Origin: Tausonia pullulans
Lineage: Eukaryota; Basidiomycota; Tremellomycetes; Cystofilobasidiales; Mrakiaceae
Assembly: GCA_951802195.1 (NCBI GenBank)
Contig: OX637633.1
Location: forward strand, 744,001 to 808,000
Length of the DNA: 64,000 nucleotides
Direction of reading: 5' to 3'
Numbering within the stretch: position 1 is the first letter of the stretch; the number at the start of each line of letters is the position of its first letter. Position numbers and translations under genes: made by a program. Below the pieces are notes generated by a model. That model was not told the origin of the DNA. It saw nothing but the letters and a program-made list of their open reading frames with translations, and ran no database searches. Positions 25,251 to 38,398 of this stretch are shown one piece after another.

Positions 25251-27412
25251 ATGCCCCACCTTCACGGCCACACGCCCAAGACCGACTCTTCGGCATCGTC
25301 CATCAAGTCGGCCAACTCGACCGAGAGCGGTGTGCCCGCTGGCGTCCCTCCTGCCCAGCGTGCGTCACTTTACCCCCTGCCTCCTCCTCTCTCTCTATCC
25401 GGTTCTCCGGCAGCCAACTAGACCCGGCCTGGGCAATGGCATGGCTCGTGAGCAAGCCCCGATGTTCATGCGTTGCTAGTTTCTTCTATACAGAGGCCTC
25501 GTGGGGATCGTTCATCAAGAGGTCAGATCGCGACGCCCCCACCCTCCCCATCGTCCCACATTCCCTGTTGATACACCCCACACTTGGTCCCCTTCCTGTT
25601 CCTGCAGCCTCGCCAACATCTCTGGGGATCTCTCGTCCATGACCGCCCCGCCGTTCATCCTTTCGCCCACTGTGCGTCCTGCCTTGCTGCTACTGGCGCC
25701 GCCGTCACCCCTCTGCCCCTTGCCTCGTCCCTCGCCTCGTCGTGATGCGCCTCCTCTCCCTACGCGAGGCATTCGGGGTCTGCAGCTGGCCCACGCGTCA
25801 ATCCCCCTGCTGACATTACTCTTCTCACTCCCTCTTTCTCCTATTGATCACCTCTCCTTCTCTCCCCTCCTCCCAGTCGCTCACCGAGTTTCCGGCGTAC
25901 TGGGGCGAACGGCCTGAACTGTTCGCCGCCATCAGCGACGCCCAGACGGAGGAGCTCCGCGCGAAGGCGGTGCTCCGCTGGTTCATCGTTCGTTTTCCCC
26001 CTCTCTTTCTCCTGCTCATCTATGTTTGTTCGCTTGGGGTGCTGACGTTCGGCTCGCTCCATCTTGTTCAGTGTACGCTGAAGGGCCAGTACACCTCTAG
26101 GAATGAGAAAATGGGCTCTGAGAAGAAGTACATCCGTCTGTTCGCCTCCCGCTTGCTCTATCGCCAACCTATTCTTCCCTCCCTCTTTTCCCTCGCAGGC
26201 CCCTCAACCCTGTCCTCGGAGAGTACGTAGTCACCAAGATCGGGCCCGACCGGAAATTGACTGGGCTGTCAACTGATCACGACCCACCCTCTCCCCTCCG
26301 CATCCAGGCTCTTTTTCGGCCACTGGCCGGACGTTTCCGGACGGGGGGACACCGTCCTTGCCGTCGAGCAGGTCTCACATCACCCGCCCATCACCGCCTA
26401 GTGGGTCGTCGTCGTCGACTCGGCTCAGAGTGTACACACGAGCTGACTAACACATTTGCGGGCGCTGCGCCCTTTCGTGCAGCTACATGGAGAACAAGAA
26501 GAAGGGTGTATCGCTCGAGGGTGCCTCGGGCCAGAAGACCAGCTTTTCGTTCCCTTCTATCGTCGGTGCGTGTCGAGCGGCAGCGGACGGCTTAGAATTC
26601 GGGCGCGCTGACGCTCTCTGAGACACGTGCGCAACGAATCAGTCAAGCAGAACGGGCACGCCATGGTCCGAGTCGCTCTCCCCGACGGCAAGGTCGAGAA
26701 GTTCCTCATCACGCTCCCCCGTCTCCGGATTGACGGTCTCGTTACGGGTTCCCCTTACATGGAGGTCACCGACACGTCCTACATCCAATCCTCCACGGGC
26801 TTCCTCTCGACGATTGTCTACTCCGGCAAGGGCTACATTTCTGGTAAGGCCCACTCCTTCAAAGCGACCATGACGGATGCTCGGGGTTCCTCCATCTTCA
26901 CGGCCGAGGGCCAGTGGGACAAATTCTCCAAGGTTGGAAAGACGAGCGAGGTCTTCTCCGATGCGACCCCCGCGAAGGAGGAGGTAACGGTCGCGGCGAT
27001 TGCGCTCCAGGGCGAGTGGGAGAGTCGAAGGCTTTGGAAGGAGGTCGCCGATGGCATTCGAACGGGCAACTTTGACAAGGCGCAGACGTACAAGACGGCC
27101 ATCGAGGTGAGAGAAGCTGGCATCCTCTCTTTTTTCTCCCGCCTCACCGCTGACGAAGTACATTTTTTTCTTTTGCCCCAGGTTAAGCAGCGCGAGATGC
27201 GCAAGGCCGAACAGGAGGCTGGCACACCCTGGCAGCTCCGATACTTCAAGTACATCGCCGACGACCCAGAGTACGAGGAACTTGCCGCGAGGTTTAAGTA
27301 CTCGCCCCCCAAGGAGGAGTCTTGGATATTTGGAGGAAAGTTCCCCGGGGAGGGTGGGGGCGCTGAGGTCGCCAAGGTGGCGGAAGGGGCTGTGGCGACG
27401 CTAGCTAATTAA
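25251..27412 (+). CDS. KES1: Kes1/Osh4-type oxysterol-binding protein
   Basis: A cytosolic lipid-transfer protein that in yeast exchanges sterol and PI4P between membranes and restrains Golgi secretion. The ATG at 25251 gives MPHLHGHTPKTDSSASSIKS. After short introns come GSWGSFIKRLANISGDLSS, APPFILSPTSLTEFPAYW (lid and first strands), KAVLRWFICTLKGQY, PLNPVLGE, and the family fingerprint EQVSHHPP at 26366-26389. Next are ITAYYMENKKKGVSLEG, PRLRIDGLVTGSPYMEV and YSGKGYISGKAHSF, with the C-terminal WQLRYFKYIADDPEY near 27229. The protein ends TLAN with TAA at 27410-27412. There is no PH or ankyrin domain, so it is the short Osh4/Kes1 class of about 450 residues. The two histidines of HHPP contact the PI4P phosphate in Osh4. 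Exon joins are consistent across the gene. Confidence 0.94.
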
Positions 27413-27672
27413 AGGGGGATCGTTTGGTTTTTTCGTCTTTATTTGACTCTCACTCGCTCATCGACGTTTGCGAGGATGCTCTCTGGCTTTGTGTTTCGAT
27501 ATCGATCTTGCCGTAAAAGAGTCACACGAGCTCAGAGCAAATAGCGTGGAGCTTTATCACCTCAACCTTCCTAGGAACACCGCTTGCAGCAAGTGTCCTT
27601 CGCTCGGTTTCATCACCCTTAGAGCTGTCGTGCCACCGCACCGAATCGCCAATCCTCCGACAGCAACTGCTG

Positions 27673-29871
27673 TCACTCCACATCATGGTGGCCCGCGAAG
27701 AAGCTGGAGGTGCCGGGCTCGTCCTCAGGTGAGATGTAAAGGAGGATGCCGTCGGCGTGTTAGGTGCAGACAGGTACAGAGAGGGAGAGAAGACATACTT
27801 CGATGTTCAGGAACGAGACGAGATGCCGATCTGCGTCGAGGAGGTGTTCATCCTGCCGATGCGCTGGGACGTGGTGAGGAGGACGGTCTGGTGATCAAAC
27901 AAGGCATGGCAGTGTGGGGGTAGGGTGGTGCCCGACGCCCTCGGAGACGCCAGCGTCAGCCCCTCGAGCCTCCTCCCCCATCAGCGTTACCCCTGCCCCC
28001 TCTCCCACTCCTGCGCCCACTCCCCAAGCGAACCAACAGCTCATTAACTTTTTCGACGGTAAGTGGACTTTTCGAGCGCTCGGGCGAGCGGGCGAACGAG
28101 ATGCCCACACCGAAGTGGCCGATGCAGGACGCCGCGAGAGGGGCGAGGAGTGAGAGATCGGAGCGGGTGGAAGACGAGAGATGAGGGGAGGCGAGGGCAG
28201 TGAGAGTCGTAGAAGAGGAATTGGGGTTGCTAGGTTGAGAAGAAATTGAGAGCGTCGAAACCTTCGAGTTCGGTCCGGAGTTCTGTACGAGGGACAAGGA
28301 GCAGTCGAGATGGAAGGGGAAATCGGAGTGGCGAACCCTGCAAATCACGACGAGGAGTCGTCGGAATGGAAAGAGAGAAAACCAGGTCTCATGAATGAGA
28401 TAATGGGTAACCCCGTTATGGTCCGACACAGGACATCTCCGTTCGACGATATTTTCCTCTGACGGCGAAGACGTGGATTGCGAGCTCTTCTGCTGTTGAG
28501 AGATGGTCCTCCACCGGCGCGGTTGACGATGATAACGCCCATAAAGGTGGTGTTAGTGGAGTAGTACTGAGAGGGGGAACGACAGCTGTGTGAGGGATCG
28601 CTCGCTGTTGGGTCAGAGAAACAAGCCTGAAGCAACAGCAGAGAAATATTGAGGGACAAGGACGAACGTATTGAGGTCGACGGCGGAGTCGGGTTGTAGC
28701 GTGTGCAAGCGAAGTAAGCTACAGATCCAGGGCATAAACATACTTAAAGCTAGCCCAATGTTCACTTTAGGGAGGACTTCAACTTCACTAGTCTCCTCAG
28801 CACGAGTGATGGGCGTGAATTGGTTCATACTGGTAATCGGCGCGGGCCGCGAGGATGATAGCGACGAAGGAGACAACGGCGGAAATAGGCCTCTGACAGA
28901 GACACGGAATGGGGGAGACACACTGCTGGAGCTCTGATTTCCTGCGCTCTATGGAGATGTCGGTTTAGAGGGAGCCTCTGAAAGTTTCGCGAAGTGGTCA
29001 CTCACCGGCGTCAACGCATATGAGGCTTGAGATGTATTCAATGGACAAGCAAGGGGTAACTCCTGCGATAGGCCTGGTCCAGCCTTGATAGTGATATTAA
29101 ACTCTAGCCTTGAGGACCTCTGTGAGAGGGCAAAAAATCCTCGGGCTATAGTCAGACAGACCCCGGGTGATGAAAGACAGATTGGAGGGAAGCAAGCCGA
29201 GCTGGTCTCTCTCGATGCTCTCCAGCTTGGCATAGAGCCGGTAGCCTGAGAAATTTATCCCGGCAGTACGCCTTGATGAGTTGACAGTCATGAGAAGAGG
29301 AGTGGGGAGAGATGAGAGAGAGAAAAATAGATTGACGCGCTTGCGCAACAGACCGATCGGACGGACTACTTGCCTTATGGACTCTCACTAGGCCGTCAAC
29401 ACTGTTAAAGCGAGATGAGATGGTGAGGCTGCTGGGTGTACAGGTAAGGAAGACGCCCAGGAACAGAATTCACTGTCCAGACAGAGGGCTAAGTAACAAG
29501 TGCACTACTGCCGAGGTCCGTCCGTTCAACGTCATGTTATCAGATCGTTCCGACGTCCAGGGAGACAGGACTTGAAGATGCACACTTGATTGTAAGATGA
29601 GAAAGAGGAGAAGAGCAACGGTGCGCGTGTCGCGACGAATGAGATGGCGGTTGGACTTGACCGCTGGAGTAGCAACCAAAAGCAACGCCTGACAGCTCAT
29701 TGAAAGATTGAGCCTTAGGAGAGGGCAGCAAGCAGGATTTTTTTTCATCTCTTCAAGAAGCCCAAAGCCTCCGAGAGTATACGGACGTACATCGCTGACT
29801 GGAAAGAGCGGATGAGATTGTTGTGCGCGTCTCAACGTGGTAGGCGACGCAGCGTAAGGCCTATCGGCCAT
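27673..29871 (-). CDS. Possible unrecognised gene with a hydrophobic segment
   Basis: I do not recognise this protein and its exon structure is tentative. The ATG at 29869-29871 opens MADRPYAASPTTLRRAQQSH. A possible intron then leads to a hydrophobic stretch (TVALLLFLILQSSVHLQVL, about 29572-29630). Further down come YRLYAKLESIERDQLGLLPS near 29190-29245 and LEFNITIKAGPGLSQELPL near 29050-29107, then VLPKVNIGLALSMFMPW near 28725-28775. A last exon could end DEPGTSSFFAGHHDVE with TGA at 27673-27675; a 3' splice site just before it would join it to the frame reading HLVSFLNIE. The protein-like stretches all lie on this strand, which argues for a gene. It could be two genes, or partly non-coding. 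Minus-strand protein-like sequence near 30000-30130 may belong to it as well. Confidence 0.35.
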
Positions 29872-31778
29872 GAAAGGGGTAGGCGCAACATCTCGCTATA
29901 ATGATAGAGAACCGGTATACAGGAAGGTCATGTCGGTCGTGGAAGACGAGAGGGGAGCGTGGGCTGTAATACCCGAAGATCGCGCTCGACCTTGCTGACG
30001 ACACAGTGACGCGCGTTCAACATCGAATTCATTGGCCCCATCGACCCCCTTGGCCTTGCCTTGTAGATGGAGAAGATCGGATGTTGCTTTTGGGCCTCGG
30101 CGAACGAGTGGGAGCAGGGTTCCCAGGAGTACTGGGCTGGACAGATGTGGCGCACATGTCGTTCACGGACCACCCCCAAGAAGACCCATCTCCGAAGAAA
30201 AGGAAAATCCACCTGGACGGAGGGTTTTTACGCCAGATGGACCATTTGCCCCATTTCGGGGTTGTACCCTGAGCCCACACCATGCCATCCATCCGAGGTG
30301 GCGCCCACTTATCCGAGGAAGAGCCATGCGAGCTTGTGTCGCGACGCCGCGGTCTCCGCTCCGGGTAGGCGGAGCTTGCTGGCCCTTGCGAGGGGAGAAT
30401 CCGGCGCCTGAGCTGAGGGGGTACGAGCCACGGGCCTGGTGCGCGCGCACTCTGTGCTAGATCCGGGCGATGCCTGAGAGAAGCGAGAACGAACACCAGT
30501 GGGCCGAGGGTCTATCAATGAGGGTGGGCTGAGGGTTGGTCCGCTCTTTCACATTCGATAAGTTGGTTTCTTCGCCGGGAGAAGCGGGCGGAAGCCCCTG
30601 AGGCGACGTCGCGATGGAAGAAAGAGGAAGGGGGCAGGGTTGACGACGTGGGCAAAGGGTTACGGGCTCGAGCCCCCCAGACTCGCTGGGCTGCCACCCT
30701 CTGTGGGCTGAGGGCTGGGTCATGCCTCATCCTTGCCTCGCCCACTCGTTCCCGCGCCGGCCGTCGACGCTGGCTGCTGGGACGCAAAGGGCCCGTCCGC
30801 GGGTCGAGCGTGTCCCCCCTCGTCCTCTCTCGCGCTCCCTTCTACCCATCATCCACCACCACCCCTCTTACCAGTCCCCTCCCACTCCTGTAGGTTCCCC
30901 CCTCCAGCCCTCCCCTTTCCCCTCCCACACCGCGCTCCTCGCCCCGCCTCAGCGTCCGCTAGGCTGGCCGTTGGGACCCGACCCAAGGCGACGGCGACGA
31001 GATGCGGGCGACCTCTTTCCCTCCTCCAACCCGCCTGCCGCCCCTCTTCCTCCCTTTCTCTTGGCTCGTCTTCGCCGACCTGCCTCGCCCCACCATCATA
31101 CGCGGACGACCACCGTGACTGACGTCTCGTTTTATCGCTGCTTCGCCCCTAGACCCACTTCCCTCTTCTCAACACAGTGAGTAGCCCTCCGCCTGCTGCT
31201 CGCCCGCTCCGCGCTCTCCCCATCCATCTCTCGTACAACACTGCGCCGCCCGCCCGGAGCTTGCCCCCTCCGCTCCGCTGAGCCCCCTCGTCCACTCGGA
31301 CCATACTTGGTCATGCTTCGTTATCCTGGACGAGGGGGATAGACCGATGGCAGCGGACACGAAAGGGTTGAGGCGGTTGGGCTTTTTGCGTCCAAAGGGG
31401 GGGGGTGAGACGGCGGGAGGCCCACGTAGATGCGCCTGCACTTGCCCTCTCGCTCTCCCCTGGGCCCACTCGCGCCCGCTCCCGCCCGCCCTCTTGCCCT
31501 CCCGTCATCCCTCGTCTCCCCACTTTCCAATCCTCCGTCCGTCTCCCTCGTGTGACAGGACCCTCCTCCCCGTGGCTGGGGACATTAGCAAGTCCAGAGG
31601 GAGATTATCTCCGCTCGTGCTTTGCTCTGGTGTCGTCCCGGGGAATGCGGCGTGCGTGCTCCCCGCGTCCCCTCGGGGGAGAGGGGATGGGGGACCGAAT
31701 GAAAGAGAACAAAAAGCCTCCGCATACATCCATGGAACTTGTTTACTGACCATTCTCTTTCGTCTTCTCCCCCTGTAG
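29872..31778. other. Intergenic region and 5' leader of the 14-3-3 gene
   Basis: Between 29872 and about 30700 open frames exist on both strands, but none has a family motif; the longest minus-strand frame near 30029-30496 begins at GTG, not ATG. From 30720 the plus strand becomes C/T-rich, as expected of a strong promoter and leader. A likely leader intron runs from GTGAGT at 31177 to AG at 31778, ending exactly before the 14-3-3 ATG. No RNA gene was found. Confidence 0.5.
31177..31778 (+). promoter_or_regulatory. Probable long 5' UTR intron of the 14-3-3 gene
   Basis: A consensus donor GTGAGT starts at 31177, and a pyrimidine tract ends in CCCTGTAG at 31778, followed directly by the ATG. 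The intron would be 602 nt, several times longer than the introns inside the coding region. Leader introns of this kind are common in strongly expressed fungal genes. The donor choice is inferred; no transcript evidence is available here. Confidence 0.55.
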
Positions 31779-32852
31779 ATGGTTGACTCCCGCGAAGACT
31801 CCGTCTACCTTGCCAAGCTCGCTGAGCAGGCTGAGCGCTACGAGGGTGGGTCCTCCCTTCTTCACTAGCATCAACTACCCCCTCTAACCCTTCTCCACGC
31901 TCTCAGAGATGGTCGAGAACATGAAGAAGGTCGCCTCGTCCGATCAGGAGCTCACTGTCGAGGAGCGCAACCTCCTTTCGGTCGCCTACAAGAACGTCAT
32001 TGGTGCCCGCCGTGCCTCGTGGCGCATCGTCTCCTCTATCGAGCAGAAGGAGGAGTCCAAGGGCAACTCGACCCAGGTCACCATGATCAAGGGCTACCGG
32101 GAGAAGATCGAGGCCGAGCTCGCCAAGATTTGCGAGGACATCCTTGAGGTGCGCTAGCGCTTAGCTCTGTGCCGCACAGTGCTCTCGTTGACACGGCGCT
32201 CTCCTTGCAGGTCCTTGACAAGCACCTCATCCCTTCCGCCGCCTCTGGAGAGTCCAAGGTCTTCTACCACAAGATGTGGGTGCTTTGCTGCTTGTCACTG
32301 CCTTCTCTAAGTCGCTGACATCCCTTCTCCTTCAGGATGGGAGACTACCACCGCTACCTCGCTGAGTTCGCCGTCGGTGACAAGCGCCGCGATTCGTCGG
32401 ACAAGTCTCTCGAGGCCTACAAGGCCGCCTCGGATGTTGCCGTCACCGAGCTCCCGCCGACGCACCCGATCCGCCTCGGTCTCGCTCTCAACTTCTCCGT
32501 CTTCTACTACGAGATCCTCAACTCGCCCGACCGCGCTTGCCACCTCGCCAAGCAGGCGTTCGACGACGCCATCGCCGAGCTCGACACCCTCTCCGAGGAG
32601 TCCTACAAGGACTCGACGCTCATCATGCAGCTCCTCAGGGACAACCTTACCCTCTGGACCTCGGACATGGTGCGTCACGACATCCTTGCGGCATCTTCGC
32701 CTCTCGTGTGATGTGTGTTGTTGTTCGCTTCTGACATCCCTCCCGATTAGCAGGAGGCTGAGGCTAAGCCCGAGGAGAAGGAGGAGGCTCCCGCTCCCGC
32801 CGGTGAGGCCGCCGCTCCGGCTGCTGCTGCCCCGGCCGCTGCCGACGAGTAA
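31779..32852 (+). CDS. BMH1: 14-3-3 protein
   Basis: A phosphoserine/phosphothreonine-binding adaptor that acts as a dimer in signalling, cell cycle and metabolism in the cytosol and nucleus. Exon 1 gives [20 protein letters not shown]. Exon 2 starts [20 protein letters not shown] and carries 14-3-3 signature 1 ([20 protein letters not shown] near 31965-32025). Later exons give [18 protein letters not shown], and signature 2 lies near 32600-32670 ([21 protein letters not shown] region). The last exon adds an acidic Ala/Glu/Pro tail ([17 protein letters not shown]) and stops with TAA at 32850-32852. Helices and ligand-groove residues (Lys in YKNV, the Arg pair, Tyr-Tyr) are present. Length is about 255 residues, normal for the family. 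The last intron ends at a tandem TAGCAG acceptor. This is the only 14-3-3 gene in the window; many fungi have two. Confidence 0.97.
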
Positions 32853-33762
32853 AGAGTGAGAGTCGAGTGATGTTGAGGAAAAGGTGTGAGAAGACCGTCG
32901 TTGTTTCGTTTGCTTGAGCTCTAGAACTTCGTCCTTTTTCGCCTCTTCTTCTTTGGCTTCTTCTCCTCCCTATTTGTCGTTCGCGGTCATCTCTTCTCTT
33001 CTCTTTTTTAGTCTCTTCCCTCAACCCCTCCATCGTGTGTCCTCTCTTCTCCCCCCTTTTTTTGCTCCTCTTCTGCGCGCACTCTCATCCTCACACGTCC
33101 TCCTTCGATCCCTCCCTCTCCGAGAACCTCTCCCGATTACAAGCTTCCAATTTTGTGTGTGCGTGTCGGGCGTCTAAGAACATCAACAGGGGAAAGAGAA
33201 AAAGGGTGCTCTAGCGAGCTGCCATGAATGTATACCGGTTGAAAATTGGATCTCTCAACAAGCTTGTCGTTCGTCTGTTCCGACCAAGCCCGCCACAGGC
33301 TCCATCGAGCAACACCGTCTTGTCTTGTCTTGCCTCGTTCTCCCGCCTGCCCTCGCCTGACTCTAATAAGGACGGCTAAACGAGTCTATAGAAATCTCAG
33401 ACCGAGACGACGATGATCGAAGCAGACCGTAGGCCAGCATGGACTTGATCACACGAGGAAGGTCGCCTTCCAGATGCAAGAGGACCGACCTTCTTGAACT
33501 TCAGAAGCTGTCCGACCCTTCTTCTTTCTCACGGGCAAAAGGGGTCTTTCAGTAGCAGGCAAGGCAGACTGGCTGCTGTCGACTCAGCTCTGAGTGAGCG
33601 TCGAAGAAAGCAAAACACGACCTCTCTTTTGCCTGGCTGGACGCGTCTTCTTTCTTCCTCTCGCGTCCTTGCCCTCGACCACCATCACCATCGTTACCCC
33701 TTCCACTCTGGCTCACCACCCATCCATCCACCCTGCCCCACCCCAGCCTGACCTATACAGCG
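32853..33762. other. 14-3-3 3' UTR and CSM1 upstream region
   Basis: The first 300 bases are strongly CT-rich on the plus strand and probably form the 14-3-3 3' UTR. The remainder up to 33762 probably carries the promoter of the CSM1/Pcs1 gene. I see no ORF with motifs, no RNA gene and no repeat. Confidence 0.5.
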
Positions 33763-35616
33763 ATGCCCCGCCCGAAAAACGACGATCCAAATGCCTCAGA
33801 CTCGGATATGAGCGTCCTCATGGAGCCTAAGCACCCCGCCCACCACGCGTCGAAGGTTCGTCCTATCCGATCCGCCCGTCGATCTGTGAATCAGGACTGA
33901 AGCGAGGGAGAGAGAAATAGGGCAAGGAGAACGCCGCGCCATCTCGATCGGCGATGGGGGAGAAGGAGAAGGAGAGGAAGCGGAAGAAGGTCGTCGCTGA
34001 GGAGAACGTAGAGGGTCTTGAGGAGGAGGGCCACGAGGTAGTAGTGGAAGGCCAGGCGGGAGTCGGTCAACACCGTTCGTTCTTTTGTGCTGCCTTCTCC
34101 GTTCCCCCTCCCCCTCCCACCCCGACTTCTCCCTCCTCCTGGGACCAAATACAGCTGAGATACTGACGCGTCCCCTGATCGTTCGTCTCTATAAGAGGAC
34201 ACCTCCCGCGCGTTCAAAGTCGCGTCCATGGCCTCCTCATCCTCATCCTCATCCTCGTCGCGGCCGCTCGCTTCCTCGACCACCACCGGCACCGCTACGA
34301 AGGCCCGTCCGACGCCCTCATCGAAGAAGCCGCCTCCGCCAGCGCCGGGGCCCTCCACCTTCATAGAAGCAGCTTCGACGGGCGCTGTCAAGGGAGGAGG
34401 AGACGACGTTCAACTGCTCAAGGCCCAGCTGAAGTCTCTCCGACGAACGGTCGATGAGCTGGAGAGATTGAACGCTGAGGTCAGCCCTTACTCGACTTGC
34501 GACGCTCTTCTGACACGAAAGTGCTGACGAGACGGTTGGAGGACAGATGACGGAAGAGCGCGACGCCTCGATCGCCGACAAGGAGACGTACATCAAGCAG
34601 TTCGACGAGCTCTCGAAGTTGAGGACGACGAAGGCGGAGAGTGGGGCGAAAGCTTACAGGGAGACGGCGGAGCAGAGGGCGGAGGGTGAGTCTGGGACGT
34701 CATTCTGTGCTCTTGACTGGGGCTGACGAGACCGCGGATCTCCAGCCCAGAGACAGCTTATCGACAAAACGAACGATCTTCTCAACAAGGAGCGGAAGAA
34801 GAACGAGACGTTGCAGGCAAAGCTCGACAAGCTCGCCACTGCGGATCTTGGCAGCACCGCCGCCTCGTCGTCTAAGACAGTCAAGGAGCTGGAGAAGACG
34901 GTGGCGGCGCAAGGGAAGGAGATGAAGAAGCTGGAGGAGACGCGTGAGTCGTCCTCTCAGCTTTCTCTCTCTTTCTGCATGACTGACTGAATCGAGTTTG
35001 TCATTCAAGTCGTCCAACGCGAGCGTGAGCTCGCCCTGGAAGTTGAGCAATCCCGGAAGCTCCTCGCCGCAGCCCCTTCCGCCTCCTCTCTCCCCCTCTC
35101 CTCCTCCACCAATACGGCCTCCTTCTCAGCCGCGACAGCGGTCGCTCTGGAGGAGGCGAAGCACCAGTTAACGCTTTACGAGGATCTTACGCACTTGCAT
35201 GTCTCGAGCGTTTCGGTCGGGCCGGAGGGTGCCCACGGGAAGGAGGTGACGTGGACGTGTGATTACTCTGCAAACAACCGGAGTGAGTCTTGCGCGTTTC
35301 TTGCTTGGTCACTTGCTCGCATACTGATGGGCGACACACTCCAGGTCTCGCCTTCAAGATCCGCTCAGCCTACCAACCGGCTCCCAAGTCCTCCTCCTCC
35401 TCCTCCTCCTCCAGCGCCAGCAAACCGATCCACATCCTCCTTTATACCCCTCTCTCCCTCGAGCACGAATCCGAGGAGTACCGCGCCGAGCTCGGGTTCT
35501 TCAGCGAGAGCTTCACGATTGAATGGGACAAGGCCGACCAGATGTGGCGGCAGATGGAGATTCGGGTGGGTGGAGAGGAGGAAGAGGAGGAAGACGTGGA
35601 GGAGGGAGAAGAGTAA
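33763..35616 (+). CDS. CSM1: Monopolin subunit CSM1/Pcs1-like kinetochore protein
   Basis: A nucleolar and kinetochore protein that dimerises by a coiled coil and clamps sister kinetochores or rDNA chromatin. The ATG at 33763 gives MPRPKNDDPNASDSDMSVLM and a charged, Ser/Pro-rich N-terminus. From 34405 a long coiled coil follows (DVQLLKAQLKSLRRTVDELE, then TEERDASIADKETYIKQFD, LLNKERKKNETLQAKLDKL and VVQRERELALEVEQSRKLL). The C-terminal globular domain begins TLYEDLTHLHVSSVSVGPEG near 35174, then GKEVTWTCDYSANNR, LAFKIRSAYQPAPKS and HILLYTPLSLEHESEEYRAE, and ends IEWDKADQMWRQMEIRV with an acidic tail, TAA at 35614-35616. This layout, coiled coil plus C-terminal YEDLTxL domain, is that of Csm1/Pcs1. 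Six or so short introns join in frame. The acidic tail is not a family hallmark. Confidence 0.9.
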
Positions 35617-35996
35617 ATCTCGTCGATCCCATTGAGGTCCCTGGCCGTTTGTTTGTCTGTGCGCTCTCCTGTTCTTCTCTGTCTCTGCCCGCCGCTTGTA
35701 TAGGTTTTATTTCCCCAGTATCGTCCTAGCGACAAGGGGGTCCGTAATTAATGATGAATGAAGATCGTCTGCTGTCTATCTTCAACGAGATGGCGACAGG
35801 GGTAGGGAGAGAGACGCGAAAAGTCCAAGCACATCACATTCAACGACCATCCATTCATTCATCCCCACCCCGCCCCCACTTTCTCCTGCCTTAGAACTCT
35901 ACATTTGTCCTTCCTCCTCCTTGTTTTCGTACTTTTGACTTTTTTTTTTTTCTTTTCTTTCTACACCAAGTCTTTTCCGTCCGGTCCATGACCCGC
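35617..35996. other. Short region between convergent CSM1 and SURF4 genes
   Basis: Holds both 3' UTRs. A T-run at 35939-35951 on the plus strand lies between the two stop codons. No gene is seen. Confidence 0.5.
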
Positions 35997-37974
<1,978 letters not shown>

Positions 37975-38398
37975 GGTGTGTATGTATGTGTGTGAAAGAA
38001 AGAGAGAGAACTGGCGAGGAGAAGACTGGGGATGGGCCGGTGGCCGAGGGTAGATGAAGGTCGTCGTTGGAGGAGCCAGCGAACTGGGAGACGGCGCACC
38101 CTTGCCTGCTCTGCTCGCCAGCGCGCCAGCCTCAGCCACGCTGACCCTTGGCGTTGATTGAATCGCAGGCGCAGGCAGCAGTGACGTCGACCGTCACCGT
38201 GACCTTCGATTAGTTGCGATGCCACATCTTGCGACTTCTTCAGCCGCTTTGGTGCCAGACCCCCTCGCAGCCTCATTGAGCGGCCGAGACTAGCAGAGAG
38301 GTAGATCGCCCTCTCTCGCGGCTGGGCCGTTTCCAAGTCGTCAGGGACTTACCTGTCTTCGTCTCTCTAGCTCGACGTGCCTCCCAACGCGCACCACC

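Noticed and set aside
30029-30496. A 155-codon minus-strand ORF upstream of the 14-3-3 gene
   Set aside because: It starts at GTG, has no motif, and the opposite strand has equally long frames; likely chance in GC-rich DNA.
30650-30700. Palindrome GGGCTCGAGCCC that briefly resembled a tRNA T-arm
   Set aside because: No cloverleaf, anticodon arm or acceptor stem could be built around it.
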